Below are positions 1 to 9,751 of a DNA stretch of 10,119 bases, in pieces. Below the pieces are notes generated by a model that had not been told where the DNA came from, searched no databases, and worked only from the letters and a program-made list of their open reading frames with translations. How positions within the stretch are numbered: position 1 is the first letter of the stretch; every line of letters starts with the position of its first letter. Source of the stretch: Christensenella sp. UBA5399 (GTDB lineage Bacteria; Bacillota; Clostridia; Christensenellales; Christensenellaceae). Both the position numbers and the translations under genes were made by a program. Where the stretch lies: positions 1 to 10,119 of the forward strand of contig DHOD01000131.1 of assembly GCA_002407725.1 (NCBI GenBank), given 5' to 3'.

Positions 1-188
1 TACAAAGATTGGGGGCAGCCCAGGGGCAAAATACAGTTATAGTGGGCGACGCTTTTGCTTTGGAAGACGGGAAAACAGTTATTGCCAATCCACAGTTTAC
101 ATTGGATATGGAGGCGGCGCAGGCGTCAATGGAAAAGCTGCTTGCGCTTTGTGCGGATACATATCTCTGTTATCATGGGGGAAAGTAG
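1..188 (+). CDS. MBL-fold metallohydrolase, C-terminal fragment (5' end outside window)
   Basis: An open frame enters from the left edge (first full codon at 3) and ends with TAG at 186-188, giving 61 residues. The fragment reads VGDAFALEDGK, then NPQFTLDMEAAQASMEKLL, and ends in CYHGGK. A GDA turn, an 'NP.fT.d...a..s..kl' helix and a terminal YHGG are familiar from the C-terminal end of small metallo-beta-lactamase-fold hydrolases, where the final His is a late metal ligand. The HxHxDH core lies outside the window, so substrate and family cannot be given. The gene is convergent with the tRNA-Ser/gyrA side and would run toward the origin, on the lagging strand. No T-rich terminator directly follows. 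Assignment is by resemblance to the family only. Confidence 0.6.
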   Translation, partial: QRLGAAQGQNTVIVGDAFALEDGKTVIANPQFTLDMEAAQASMEKLLALCADTYLCYHGGK

Positions 189-439
189 ATGCTTATGTCG
201 CTAGAAGGCGAAGTTTAAAATCACGCCAGGAGCTTAGAGATTGGGTAACTACGTATAGAAGGGCGTCAGAATAATGAATAAGCGCAGGGCAACACCCAAG
301 TCCTTTGAACGTACGCCGCGATGTGCGCCAACCTGCTTGTAGCAAACGGGTATTGAGCAAACCGGGAGAAGCTTGAAAGTTCGAACGAGGTTCGAACAGC
401 AAAAAACGACAGCTTTGCACACGAAAACGGGCAAACAAA
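189..439. other. Gene-free interval between MBL gene and tRNA-Ser terminator
   Basis: About 250 bp with no convincing gene. The longest plus-strand candidate with a near-start is 22 codons (274-342) with a poor ribosome site. Minus-strand frames through it are rich in Arg, Ser and Cys, as noncoding DNA often is. The one clear structure is a pair of GTTCGAAC palindromes at 379-386 and 390-397, separated by GAG, which can form an 8-bp stem with a 3-nt loop. No T-tract follows on either strand. Confidence 0.5.
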
Positions 440-470
440 AACCCTCTGAAACAGCGGTATCAAAGGGTTT
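428..470 (-). terminator. Rho-independent terminator of tRNA-Ser
   Basis: Read on the minus strand directly after the tRNA CCA end. AACCCT pairs with AGGGTT, a T-G wobble and TGA/TCA extend the stem to 10 bp, and the loop is 10 nt (hairpin 440-469). TTTTTGTTTG follows. The hairpin abuts the tRNA 3' end at 471. Read on the plus strand the stem is followed by only four T, so it might weakly stop the convergent MBL-gene transcript as well. Confidence 0.75.
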
Positions 471-559
471 TGGCGGAGGAAGAGGGATTCGAACCCCCGT
501 GGGCGTGAACCCAAACGGTTTTCAAGACCGCCGCGTTATGACCACTTCGCTATTCCTCC
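471..559 (-). tRNA. tRNA-Ser, anticodon UGA
   Basis: On the minus strand the 7-bp acceptor stem GGAGGAA (553-559) pairs with TTCCTCC (475-481). It is followed by discriminator G (474) and an encoded CCA (471-473). The anticodon arm is GCGGT-CTTGAAA-ACCGT, with anticodon TGA at 522-524, which reads UCA and related serine codons. The T loop shows GGTTCGAATCC. The length of 86 nt without CCA and the long variable arm (TTGGGTTCACGCCCA) are class II features of tRNA-Ser. It lies 81 bp downstream of gyrA on the same strand. GATAAT at 565-570 could be its -10, so it may have its own promoter or be read through from gyrA. Confidence 0.95.
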
Positions 560-564
560 AATGT

Positions 565-570
565 ATTATC
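565..570 (-). promoter_or_regulatory. Possible -10 element for tRNA-Ser
   Basis: GATAAT on the minus strand (5 of 6 to TATAAT) ends 5 nt before the mature tRNA 5' end. No good -35 is seen: the hexamer at 17-bp spacing is TGAGGG. Transcription from here would need almost no 5' trimming. Weak prediction. Confidence 0.3.
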
Positions 571-631
571 TGCCACAGTTACAAGCGCCCTCATGCGTAA
601 ACGAGGGCGTTTGTATTTTATCAAAGTGGCA
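571..631. terminator. Nested inverted repeat after gyrA, possible terminator
   Basis: The inner stem is 12 bp: ACAAGCGCCCTC at 581-592 against GAGGGCGTTTGT at 603-614, with one G-T pair and a 10-nt loop. An outer pair TGCCAC (571-576)/GTGGCA (626-631) flanks it. It sits 27 bp beyond the gyrA stop. In the gyrA direction no U-run follows the stem, while in the plus direction ATTTTAT follows. It may therefore be an imperfect terminator, a 3'-end stabiliser or a processing hairpin. Confidence 0.45.
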
Positions 632-640
632 TACCTTTTG

Positions 641-3151
<2,511 letters not shown>

Positions 3152-3159
3152 TTGTGATT

Positions 3160-3165
3160 CTCCTT
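3160..3165 (-). promoter_or_regulatory. Ribosome binding site fixing the TTG start of gyrA
   Basis: AAGGAG on the minus strand lies 8 nt before TTG (3149-3151). No ATG or GTG at a plausible spacing competes, so TTG is the initiation codon. Confidence 0.8.
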
Positions 3166-3181
3166 ACACCCAACCAAAAAA

Positions 3182-5089
<1,908 letters not shown>

Positions 5090-5104
5090 CTATCTCCAAA
5101 AAAA

Positions 5105-5380
5105 TTAATCTTCCGCCGGTGTAAAAAGCGTACTCCAACCATCGCCCGCGCCGCGCTTAAAAAGCGTTGCCGGCGATATGGGTGAGATGTACGCTTTTTT
5201 GTCCCCTTCTTCCTCCACAATAATAAAGGCTTTCGGCCTGATATCATCGCAGATGTTGACTTTGGGTATCCCCTTCAGAAAGTTTACGGTATCTTCGTTT
5301 ACCGTTGCTTCTTTATAGTCCAAAATCATCAACACATTCTGCATCGTGACAAAACAGTCACTTCCCAAATGAAGAACCAT
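5105..5380 (-). CDS. remB: RemB-like extracellular matrix regulator (DUF370)
   Basis: A 91-residue protein beginning MVLHLGSDCFVTMQNVLMILDY and containing YISPISPATLFKRG, which resembles Bacillus RemB/YaaB (start 'MYIHLGEDFVV', later 'YYSPLSSSTLKKR'). In Bacillus subtilis RemA and RemB are needed for biofilm-matrix gene expression, and RemA binds DNA as a ring-shaped oligomer. Here the role is inferred from family and position. The place between recF and gyrB is the conserved remB position in Bacillota. The ATG at 5378-5380 is preceded by AAGGG at 6 nt. The C-terminus (RGAGDGWSTLFTPAED) is roughly ten residues longer than the B. subtilis protein as remembered. It is probably the first gene of an operon with gyrB and gyrA. 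Confidence 0.85.
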   Translation of the reverse strand: MVLHLGSDCFVTMQNVLMILDYKEATVNEDTVNFLKGIPKVNICDDIRPKAFIIVEEEGDKKAYISPISPATLFKRGAGDGWSTLFTPAED

Positions 5381-5408
5381 ACATATCCCTTCTTTTTTCC
5401 ACCCTCAA

Positions 5409-5449
5409 GAACATAAACAGAGCGGGGAAAAGCCCCGTCTCTTATGTTC
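5409..5449 (-). repeat. Long stem-loop in the remB-gyrB-gyrA leader
   Basis: GAACATAAG, AGA and CGGGG (minus strand) pair with CCCCG, TCT and TTTATGTTC. This gives about 17 bp with two single-base bulges and a 5-nt loop. No U-run follows on either strand (GAGGGTGG on minus, ATATCC on plus), so it does not look like an intrinsic terminator. It lies between the predicted start site (~5458) and the remB ribosome site, and would be near the 5' end of the operon mRNA. Confidence 0.6.
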
Positions 5450-5464
5450 ATATCCTATAAAATT

Positions 5465-5493
5465 ATTATACACTATCTATATATAAATTGGAA
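5465..5493 (-). promoter_or_regulatory. Candidate sigma-A promoter for remB-gyrB-gyrA
   Basis: Perfect -10 TATAAT at 5465-5470 (minus strand), with TTCCAA (3 of 6 to TTGACA) at 5488-5493 and 17-bp spacing. The surrounding 40 bp are very AT-rich. Transcription would start near 5458, giving a leader of about 78 nt. The -35 lies a few bases outside the recF stop codon. Confidence 0.5.
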
Positions 5494-5500
5494 GGGTTTT

Positions 5501-6577
5501 TCATTTTAAAAAAGCCGCTGAACCGTCCGAAACCCGAATCATTCCAGCGTTTGGGACCCGTGCTATATCGCTCTTGTCCGCTGTGGTAATAAAAGCCTGG
5601 AAACCCTGCAGCGCTTTAACCAAATGATCCTTTCGCGCCCCATCCAGTTCCGAAAAAACATCATCCAGCAACATGATGGGCGTATGGCCTGTCGAATCCG
5701 CAAGAATTTTAAGGCACGCAATTTTGATTGCAAGCATAATGGTCCTGAGTTGGCCCTGCGACGCATACACGCGGGCGTCCTGCCCGTCAATCAATATTTT
5801 CATATCGTCCCTGTGCGGCCCACAGGCAACCTGCATTTCGTGTTTTTCGCGCCGTACAAGCCTTTGCAGCTGCCCTTCAATGTCCTCGTACCCAATCGTC
5901 GCCCCGTATTTCAACTCAATCTGCTCTGCCCCACCCGATATTTCCGCATGCGTCTGTATCACATATTCGTTGAGCTTCGCTATATAGGACAGCCTGTTTT
6001 TTAGTATAATTTTTATATACCGCACCAACTGCTCGTTATATGCTTCAATCAGGTCTGTTACGTTGTTTTTCAGCGACTTTTTAAGCGCTGTATTCTTTTC
6101 CGATATAATCTCCGTATATTTTTTTAAAGCATCCACATACGACGGCCGTATTTTTGATATTTCACTGTCCAAAAAAGCCCGCCGGAGGGAAGGCGACTCC
6201 TTTGCCGTCCGCATATCCTCCGGAGAAAAAACAACGGAATACAGGCTTCCCAGCATATCTTTGATGCTTTTTTGCGGTATTCCGTCCTTTTTAAAGCTCT
6301 TGCTGCCCTTTTCAATCAATGCTTCGACCGAGTGGTTTCGCCCCGACAAAACATACCCTGCGTAAATATATGCGTTTTTCCGCCCTGTCATAATGGTTCT
6401 GGAATCGGTACCCGCACGAAAAGACTTGCCGCCCGCGCAAATACTGACGGCTTCTATCAGGTTTGTCTTTCCCTGGGCATTTTTACCAAAAATAATATTG
6501 ATTCCATCAGGGATTGATTCCATATTCAATTGTTCATAGTTCCTGAATTGAACCAACTTTAGTTTGTCTATGTACAA
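5501..6577 (-). CDS. recF: DNA replication and repair protein RecF
   Basis: Encodes a 358-residue RecF, an SMC/ABC-type ATPase that with RecO and RecR loads RecA onto gapped DNA and helps restart stalled forks. Walker A is GKNAQGKT at 31-38, the ABC-like signature SQGQLRT at 273-279, and Walker B with D-loop IMLLDDVFSELD at 301-312. The start MYIDKLKLVQFRNYEQL matches the usual RecF beginning. I chose TTG at 6575-6577 because AAAGGA lies 7 nt upstream. A GTG 24 bases further upstream (6599-6601) would add eight residues not typical of the family and has no ribosome site. dnaN lies 382 bp upstream, beyond a hairpin-rich spacer instead of the small rlbA gene often found there. Function and family are certain; the start is likely. 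Confidence 0.96.
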   Translation of the reverse strand: MYIDKLKLVQFRNYEQLNMESIPDGINIIFGKNAQGKTNLIEAVSICAGGKSFRAGTDSRTIMTGRKNAYIYAGYVLSGRNHSVEALIEKGSKSFKKDGIPQKSIKDMLGSLYSVVFSPEDMRTAKESPSLRRAFLDSEISKIRPSYVDALKKYTEIISEKNTALKKSLKNNVTDLIEAYNEQLVRYIKIILKNRLSYIAKLNEYVIQTHAEISGGAEQIELKYGATIGYEDIEGQLQRLVRREKHEMQVACGPHRDDMKILIDGQDARVYASQGQLRTIMLAIKIACLKILADSTGHTPIMLLDDVFSELDGARKDHLVKALQGFQAFITTADKSDIARVPNAGMIRVSDGSAAFLK

Positions 6578-6584
6578 TTTTTCG

Positions 6585-6590
6585 TCCTTT
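6585..6590 (-). promoter_or_regulatory. Ribosome binding site fixing the TTG start of recF
   Basis: AAAGGA on the minus strand is 7 nt before TTG (6575-6577). Nothing comparable precedes the upstream GTG at 6599-6601. Confidence 0.75.
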
Positions 6591-6603
6591 ATACTATTCA
6601 CCG

Positions 6604-6660
6604 ATTATTGCAGTTTCTTGCAAAGCTTGCTTGCGCAACCGTTTGAGAAACTGCAATAAT
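6604..6660. repeat. 15-bp perfect inverted repeat next to recF
   Basis: ATTATTGCAGTTTCT (6604-6618) and AGAAACTGCAATAAT (6646-6660) are perfect inverted copies around a 27-bp centre. That centre contains a further CAAA/TTTG pair and a TTGC/GCAA pair. As minus-strand RNA it would fold into a long hairpin ending 13 nt before the recF ribosome site. No U-run follows. Confidence 0.85.
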
Positions 6661-6661
6661 T

Positions 6662-6677
6662 CCGCGCATCTGCGCGG
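6662..6677. repeat. GC-rich 7-bp palindrome
   Basis: CCGCGCA-TC-TGCGCGG, a near-perfect palindrome starting one base after the preceding inverted repeat. Its 2-nt spacer is too tight for a stable RNA loop unless the inner pair opens, so it may matter as DNA. Confidence 0.7.
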
Positions 6678-6705
6678 GGCTCATAATGTTTTTTCATTAT
6701 GAGCC
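6678..6705. repeat. 11-bp inverted repeat with T6 loop
   Basis: GGCTCATAATG (6678-6688) and CATTATGAGCC (6695-6705) flank six T. It begins directly after the palindrome at 6662-6677 and touches another short palindrome, CGGTT-A-AACCG, at 6705-6715. Confidence 0.8.
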
Positions 6706-6717
6706 GGTTAAACCGTG

Positions 6718-6861
6718 TAATACTATCACTTTAAAAATGACATACCATTTTTATTCCGCATTTTATGCGGCGATAGAAAAGCCGATTCAAGGTGAATTCC
6801 GCCAAAGGCGGAAGAGAGGGAACCCTGGGGTGTAAGGCTTTTCTATCAGTGTTTAGTATTA
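6718..6861. repeat. Nested, multi-hairpin 144-bp inverted-repeat element
   Basis: The outer arms TAATACTA-t-CACT (6718-6730) and AGTG-tt-TAGTATTA (6848-6861) close the element. Inside are TAAAAATG/CATTTTTA (6732-6753, loop 6), CCGCAT/ATGCGG (6756-6770, loop 3) and a 12-bp stem GATAGAAAAGCC/GGCTTTTCTATC (6772-6783, 6836-6847). That stem encloses TTCCGCC/GGCGGAA (6797-6813, loop 3) and the weak AGGG/CCCT. Both strands fold equally well. A minus-strand frame (6731-6949) through it is an accident of these repeats. The architecture fits a miniature inverted-repeat element or a structured RNA; the sequence alone does not decide. Confidence 0.75.
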
Positions 6862-6863
6862 TA
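6858..6863 (-). promoter_or_regulatory. Possible -10 element for a recF leader transcript
   Basis: TATAAT on the minus strand, overlapping the outer arm of the 144-bp element. The hexamer at 17-bp spacing (AAAAGA) is not a -35. If used, it would give recF a leader of about 270 nt made almost entirely of hairpins. Weak. Confidence 0.25.
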
Positions 6864-6901
6864 AAAAACCAGGCGGCAATTCTTTTTCCCCTATAAGACA
6901 G

Positions 6902-6934
6902 AAAGCGGCGTAATCTTTTCATCCGCCGCTTTTT
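6902..6934 (-). terminator. Hairpin downstream of dnaN, probable terminator
   Basis: AAAGCGGCG and CGCCGCTTT form a perfect 9-bp stem (6902-6910/6924-6932) with a 13-nt loop, 27 bp after the dnaN stop. On the minus strand TTTCTGTCTTAT follows, a broken U-tract. On the plus strand the stem runs into CTTTTTC. This would separate dnaA-dnaN from recF transcription. Confidence 0.55.
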
Positions 6935-6959
6935 CACAAATTCATCCACAATTCTTTTT

Positions 6960-8057
6960 TCAGTCCCTCATTTGAACGGGCAAAACAAGGTATTCGTAAG
7001 CAGAAGACCCTTCTTTTTTGATCACACATGGGCTGATCGCCGTATTAAACCGCATGGATACCTCGCTGTCATCAATGCTTTTCAGCACATCCAACAGGTA
7101 TTTGGCGTTAAAAGCGATCTTAATATCCTGCCCTTCCGTCACAACATGGATATTTTCATCGATATTTCCCATTTCGGAATTGGATGTAACCTCCAGCGTG
7201 TCGCCTTCCACAACAAATTTGATGACATTGTTGCCGCCTTCCCTCGCCATGATCGACGCCCGCTCCAGGCTGTCCTTCAGCATCTCTGTTTCTACTTTTA
7301 CATTTGTCGTATAATCCTTTGGCAGCAGGTTTTCGTAATTGACAAAATCACCATCCAAAAGACGTGTATAGATTTGCGTATCGTCCACCTCAAAAAGCGC
7401 CATATTGCCGCTGATCGCAATTTTTAAATTTTCTTCCGAATCGCTGATAATCCTGGAAACTTCGCGCAATGTCCGCGCAGGAATCACGCAAGACGCATCC
7501 TTCTCCGATATCACGCCTTCCCTGCAAACAGCCATCCTGTACCCATCCAGCCCTACAAGGTTTAGCGAGCCGTCCCTGATGTCAAAAAGAAGGCCTGTCA
7601 GTATAGGCTTATCCTCCGTGACCGCAACAGAAAATATCGTGCTCCCAATCATCTTCCGCATTACATTCTGCGGTATTTTTACCTGTACTTCCTTCTCTAT
7701 CTCAGGAAAAGCGGGAAACTCATCCGCGTCCATCTGCTGCAGTAAAACTTTCGAATTCAGGCAGCTGATTTCCACAGCATTCTCGCCTTTGCTTTCAAAT
7801 GTCACGTCGCTTTCCGGGAAACGGTTTATAATCTCATGCAGCACGCGTGCGGGAATTGCCGCCACGCCTGTCTTTTCCACATTCGCATTCAATTTTGTCT
7901 TGATCGATATCGCGATGTCCGTTGCTTTTAGTGTGATCGCGCCGTCTTCCCCCGAAAAAAGGATGCACTCAAGTATTGTTTTCTGCATTTTTGAAGCAGC
8001 CCTCGCCACAGTGGCTATCGCAGAAAGCAAGTCCGACTTTGAACAGGTAAAATACAT
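6960..8057 (-). CDS. dnaN: DNA polymerase III beta subunit (sliding clamp)
   Basis: Encodes a 365-residue beta clamp, the ring-shaped homodimer that tethers DNA polymerase III to DNA and recruits repair and Okazaki-fragment enzymes. The N-terminus MYFTCSKSDLLSAIATVARAASK, the first-domain stretch IPARVLHEIINRFPE, the hydrophobic-pocket region GLDGYRMAVC and the C-terminus YEYLVLPVQMRD are all clamp-like. Three clamp domains of about 120 residues fit the length. The start is ATG at 8055-8057 because GGAGGA lies 6 nt upstream and the family usually begins this way. An in-frame ATG 36 bp upstream would add 12 residues that include the ribosome site itself. It follows dnaA by 232 bp on the same strand, the usual dnaA-dnaN pair. 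Confidence 0.97.
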   Translation of the reverse strand: MYFTCSKSDLLSAIATVARAASKMQKTILECILFSGEDGAITLKATDIAISIKTKLNANVEKTGVAAIPARVLHEIINRFPESDVTFESKGENAVEISCLNSKVLLQQMDADEFPAFPEIEKEVQVKIPQNVMRKMIGSTIFSVAVTEDKPILTGLLFDIRDGSLNLVGLDGYRMAVCREGVISEKDASCVIPARTLREVSRIISDSEENLKIAISGNMALFEVDDTQIYTRLLDGDFVNYENLLPKDYTTNVKVETEMLKDSLERASIMAREGGNNVIKFVVEGDTLEVTSNSEMGNIDENIHVVTEGQDIKIAFNAKYLLDVLKSIDDSEVSMRFNTAISPCVIKKEGSSAYEYLVLPVQMRD

Positions 8058-8063
8058 TTCTCT

Positions 8064-8069
8064 TCCTCC
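8064..8069 (-). promoter_or_regulatory. Ribosome binding site fixing the dnaN start
   Basis: GGAGGA on the minus strand, 6 nt before ATG (8055-8057). It rules out the ATG at 8091-8093. Confidence 0.85.
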
Positions 8070-8090
8070 ATCAAATATCTGTTTATTAGG

Positions 8091-8123
8091 CATTATCAGT
8101 ATTATTAGTGGGTGCTGATAATG
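8091..8123. repeat. 9-bp perfect inverted repeat upstream of dnaN
   Basis: CATTATCAG (8091-8099) and CTGATAATG (8115-8123) with a 15-bp spacer. It lies 21 bp upstream of the dnaN ribosome site, so it would be a hairpin in dnaN mRNA or a protein site on DNA. It overlaps the first of two AGTGGGTGCT direct repeats (8107-8116 and 8186-8195). Confidence 0.6.
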
Positions 8124-8289
8124 TGGATTTCTTTATTTTTTGCTTTTATACAGCGTTTTTACACGCCCTTTACATTTGAATAACAAGTGGGTGCTTCGCA
8201 TTTTTTTATAGGATATGTCCGATATACTCTGTGGGTAGAAAAACAGCCGTCAAAAATTGATATCAATCCTGTTTTTTACAATCCACATT
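8124..8289. other. AT-rich remainder of the dnaA-dnaN spacer
   Basis: No gene. It holds the second AGTGGGTGCT (8186-8195), a 12-bp palindrome ATTGATATCAAT (8256-8267) enclosed by AAAAACAG/CTGTTTTT (8239-8246/8269-8276), and only degenerate DnaA-box-like sites with two mismatches (8122-8130, 8231-8239, 8279-8287). In Bacillus this spacer is part of a bipartite origin; here the support for that is weak. Confidence 0.4.
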
Positions 8290-9708
8290 TTATTCTTTTA
8301 TTTTCGCAACAATATCCTCAATCTCCCTTTTCCGTTCGGGATCTTCTTTCTGTTGTTTTTTTATTTTTTCTTCCGCATACATGATTGTCGTATGGTCTTT
8401 TTTTCCAAAATACTCCGCTATTTTAATGAAGGACATATCTGTCAAATCCCTGATAATGTACATGGCAACCTGCCTTGGAAAGGCAACGTCCCTGCTCTTC
8501 TTTTGGCCGCGGATATCGTCCTCTGTGATGTCGTAATAACGGCAGACGCAGTCTATCACACGCTTGGGTGTAATGGTTCTGTGAATGGGGGGCCGGAAGT
8601 AATCCTCCAACGCTTGCTTTGCTATGGTGATGTCTATTTCTTTAATGCCGGAAATATCTTTGTGCAGCTCGGCATACATCATCACGCGCTGCAACGCGCC
8701 TTCCAGTGTACGGATGTTGGAATCCTGCTGCTCCGCAATATAGTGAAACACTTCATCTTTTATAGGAAGCGTGTTTCCATTTTGGATCATTTGCGCCTTT
8801 TTGATCAGTATTGCAACGCGCGTTTCATAATCCGGCATTTTAATATCGGCAATCAACCCCCATTCAAAACGTGACCGCATGCGTTCTTCCAATTGTTCCA
8901 TTTCTTTTGGGGGGCGGTCGGATGATATGATAATCTGTTTATTTAACTCATGCAGTGCGTTAAATGTATGGAAAAATTCATCCTGTGTTTTATCTTTGCC
9001 TGCAATAAACTGTATATCGTCGATCATCAGAACATCCACTTTTCGGTATTTGTTGCGGAATTGCTCGCGCATGTCGATATTTGCATTGTTGTTGGTACGC
9101 GAAATCATGTTGATCAGCTCGTTGGTAAATGTTTCGCTGGTTACATATACAATGTTGGTTCCGGGATTTTCTTTTAATATTTTGTTGCCGATCGCGTGCA
9201 TCAGGTGCGTTTTCCCAAGGCCCACGCCGCCATAGAGGAAAAGCGGATTATATGCCCGACCGGGCGCCGAGGCCACAGCATGTGCGGCCGCATTGGCAAA
9301 TTTGTTGGATTCGCCTACCACAAACGTATCAAATGTATAGTTGGGATACAATGTGGAGGAAGAGGGCGATTTTTCCCCGAAAGAAATCGCGGCGGATTTG
9401 CCGCTGTCGGTCTCATCTTTTGAGAGGAGGGTTTCCGCCTCCACCGGGGTGACAAAATCCAAATCAAATACAGCCTCGCCTTCACCGTACATATCCTGGT
9501 AGGCGTGCTTCATTGTACGGTAAATCTTTTCACCGTATTTTTCGGCTATAAGGTTTTTGTGCATGGGGCTTGAAACCTCGAAAAAATAAACCCCGCCCTC
9601 ATGGACGATAGGTTTTAAATCTTTGATCCATACATTATACTGAAACATGGGAAGATCCTCTTCAAGGTAATTCAGGGTTTTTTCCCACAGAACATTAAAC
9701 GCGCTCAT
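8290..9708 (-). CDS. dnaA: Chromosomal replication initiator protein DnaA
   Basis: Encodes a 472-residue DnaA, the AAA+ protein that binds DnaA boxes at oriC, melts the origin and loads the helicase. Domain I (1 to ~82) begins MSAFNVLWEKTLNYLEEDLP. A short Ser/Lys-rich linker follows (~90-118). The AAA+ domain has Walker A GGVGLGKT at 160-167, Walker B LMIDDIQF at 227-234 and the arginine-containing RMRSRFEWGL near 277-286. The DNA-binding domain IV ends with the signature FGKKDHTTIMYAEEKI, in which D438-H439-T440-T441 reads box bases. The start is ATG at 9706-9708, the normal DnaA beginning; AGAGGT lies 10 nt upstream, slightly far. The frame stays open 103 codons further upstream, but that stretch crosses the promoter and DnaA boxes and is not coding. 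Confidence 0.98.
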   Translation of the reverse strand: MSAFNVLWEKTLNYLEEDLPMFQYNVWIKDLKPIVHEGGVYFFEVSSPMHKNLIAEKYGEKIYRTMKHAYQDMYGEGEAVFDLDFVTPVEAETLLSKDETDSGKSAAISFGEKSPSSSTLYPNYTFDTFVVGESNKFANAAAHAVASAPGRAYNPLFLYGGVGLGKTHLMHAIGNKILKENPGTNIVYVTSETFTNELINMISRTNNNANIDMREQFRNKYRKVDVLMIDDIQFIAGKDKTQDEFFHTFNALHELNKQIIISSDRPPKEMEQLEERMRSRFEWGLIADIKMPDYETRVAILIKKAQMIQNGNTLPIKDEVFHYIAEQQDSNIRTLEGALQRVMMYAELHKDISGIKEIDITIAKQALEDYFRPPIHRTITPKRVIDCVCRYYDITEDDIRGQKKSRDVAFPRQVAMYIIRDLTDMSFIKIAEYFGKKDHTTIMYAEEKIKKQQKEDPERKREIEDIVAKIKE

Positions 9709-9730
9709 GACAACAATACCTCTCAACCTA

Positions 9731-9739
9731 TGTGTAAAA
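9731..9739 (-). promoter_or_regulatory. DnaA box (one mismatch) in dnaA leader
   Basis: Minus strand TTTTACACA, one mismatch to TTATNCACA. It faces the perfect box at 9743-9751 across 3 bp and lies just downstream of the predicted dnaA start site. Confidence 0.5.
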
Positions 9740-9742
9740 CAG

Positions 9743-9751
9743 TTATACACA
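9743..9751 (+). promoter_or_regulatory. Perfect DnaA box overlapping the dnaA promoter
   Basis: TTATACACA matches TTATNCACA exactly. It shares one base pair with the -10 TATAAT at 9751-9756 and covers the expected transcription start (~9744), which fits DnaA autorepression. Confidence 0.8.

Noticed and set aside
274..342. 22-codon frame MNKRRATPK...
   Set aside because: Weak ribosome site, no promoter, no recognisable family.
382..394. LexA (SOS) box
   Set aside because: The Gram-positive box needs CGAAC-N4-GTTCG; here the spacer is three bases and no suitable promoter follows.
189..440. SRP RNA (scr) near tRNA-Ser
   Set aside because: The conserved GGTCAGG...GGAAG...AGCAGCC core of SRP RNA is absent on both strands.
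6578..6601. GTG start for recF
   Set aside because: No ribosome site precedes it; AAAGGA lies between it and the better TTG start.
6731..6949. 72-codon minus-strand frame between dnaN and recF as an rlbA/yaaA replacement
   Set aside because: It shows no S4-domain features, and its sequence is dictated by the inverted repeats it crosses.
6942..6950. TCATCCACA, one mismatch to a DnaA box, after dnaN
   Set aside because: A single isolated near-match with no cluster is expected by chance.
8058..8093. 12-residue N-terminal extension of dnaN
   Set aside because: It would encode the GGAGGA ribosome site, and clamps normally begin with the M-x-F-type start found at 8057.
8204..8217. 14-mer TTTTATAGGATATG shared with the minus strand at 5449-5462
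   Set aside because: AT-rich, opposite orientation relative to the genes, and plausible by chance in 10 kb.
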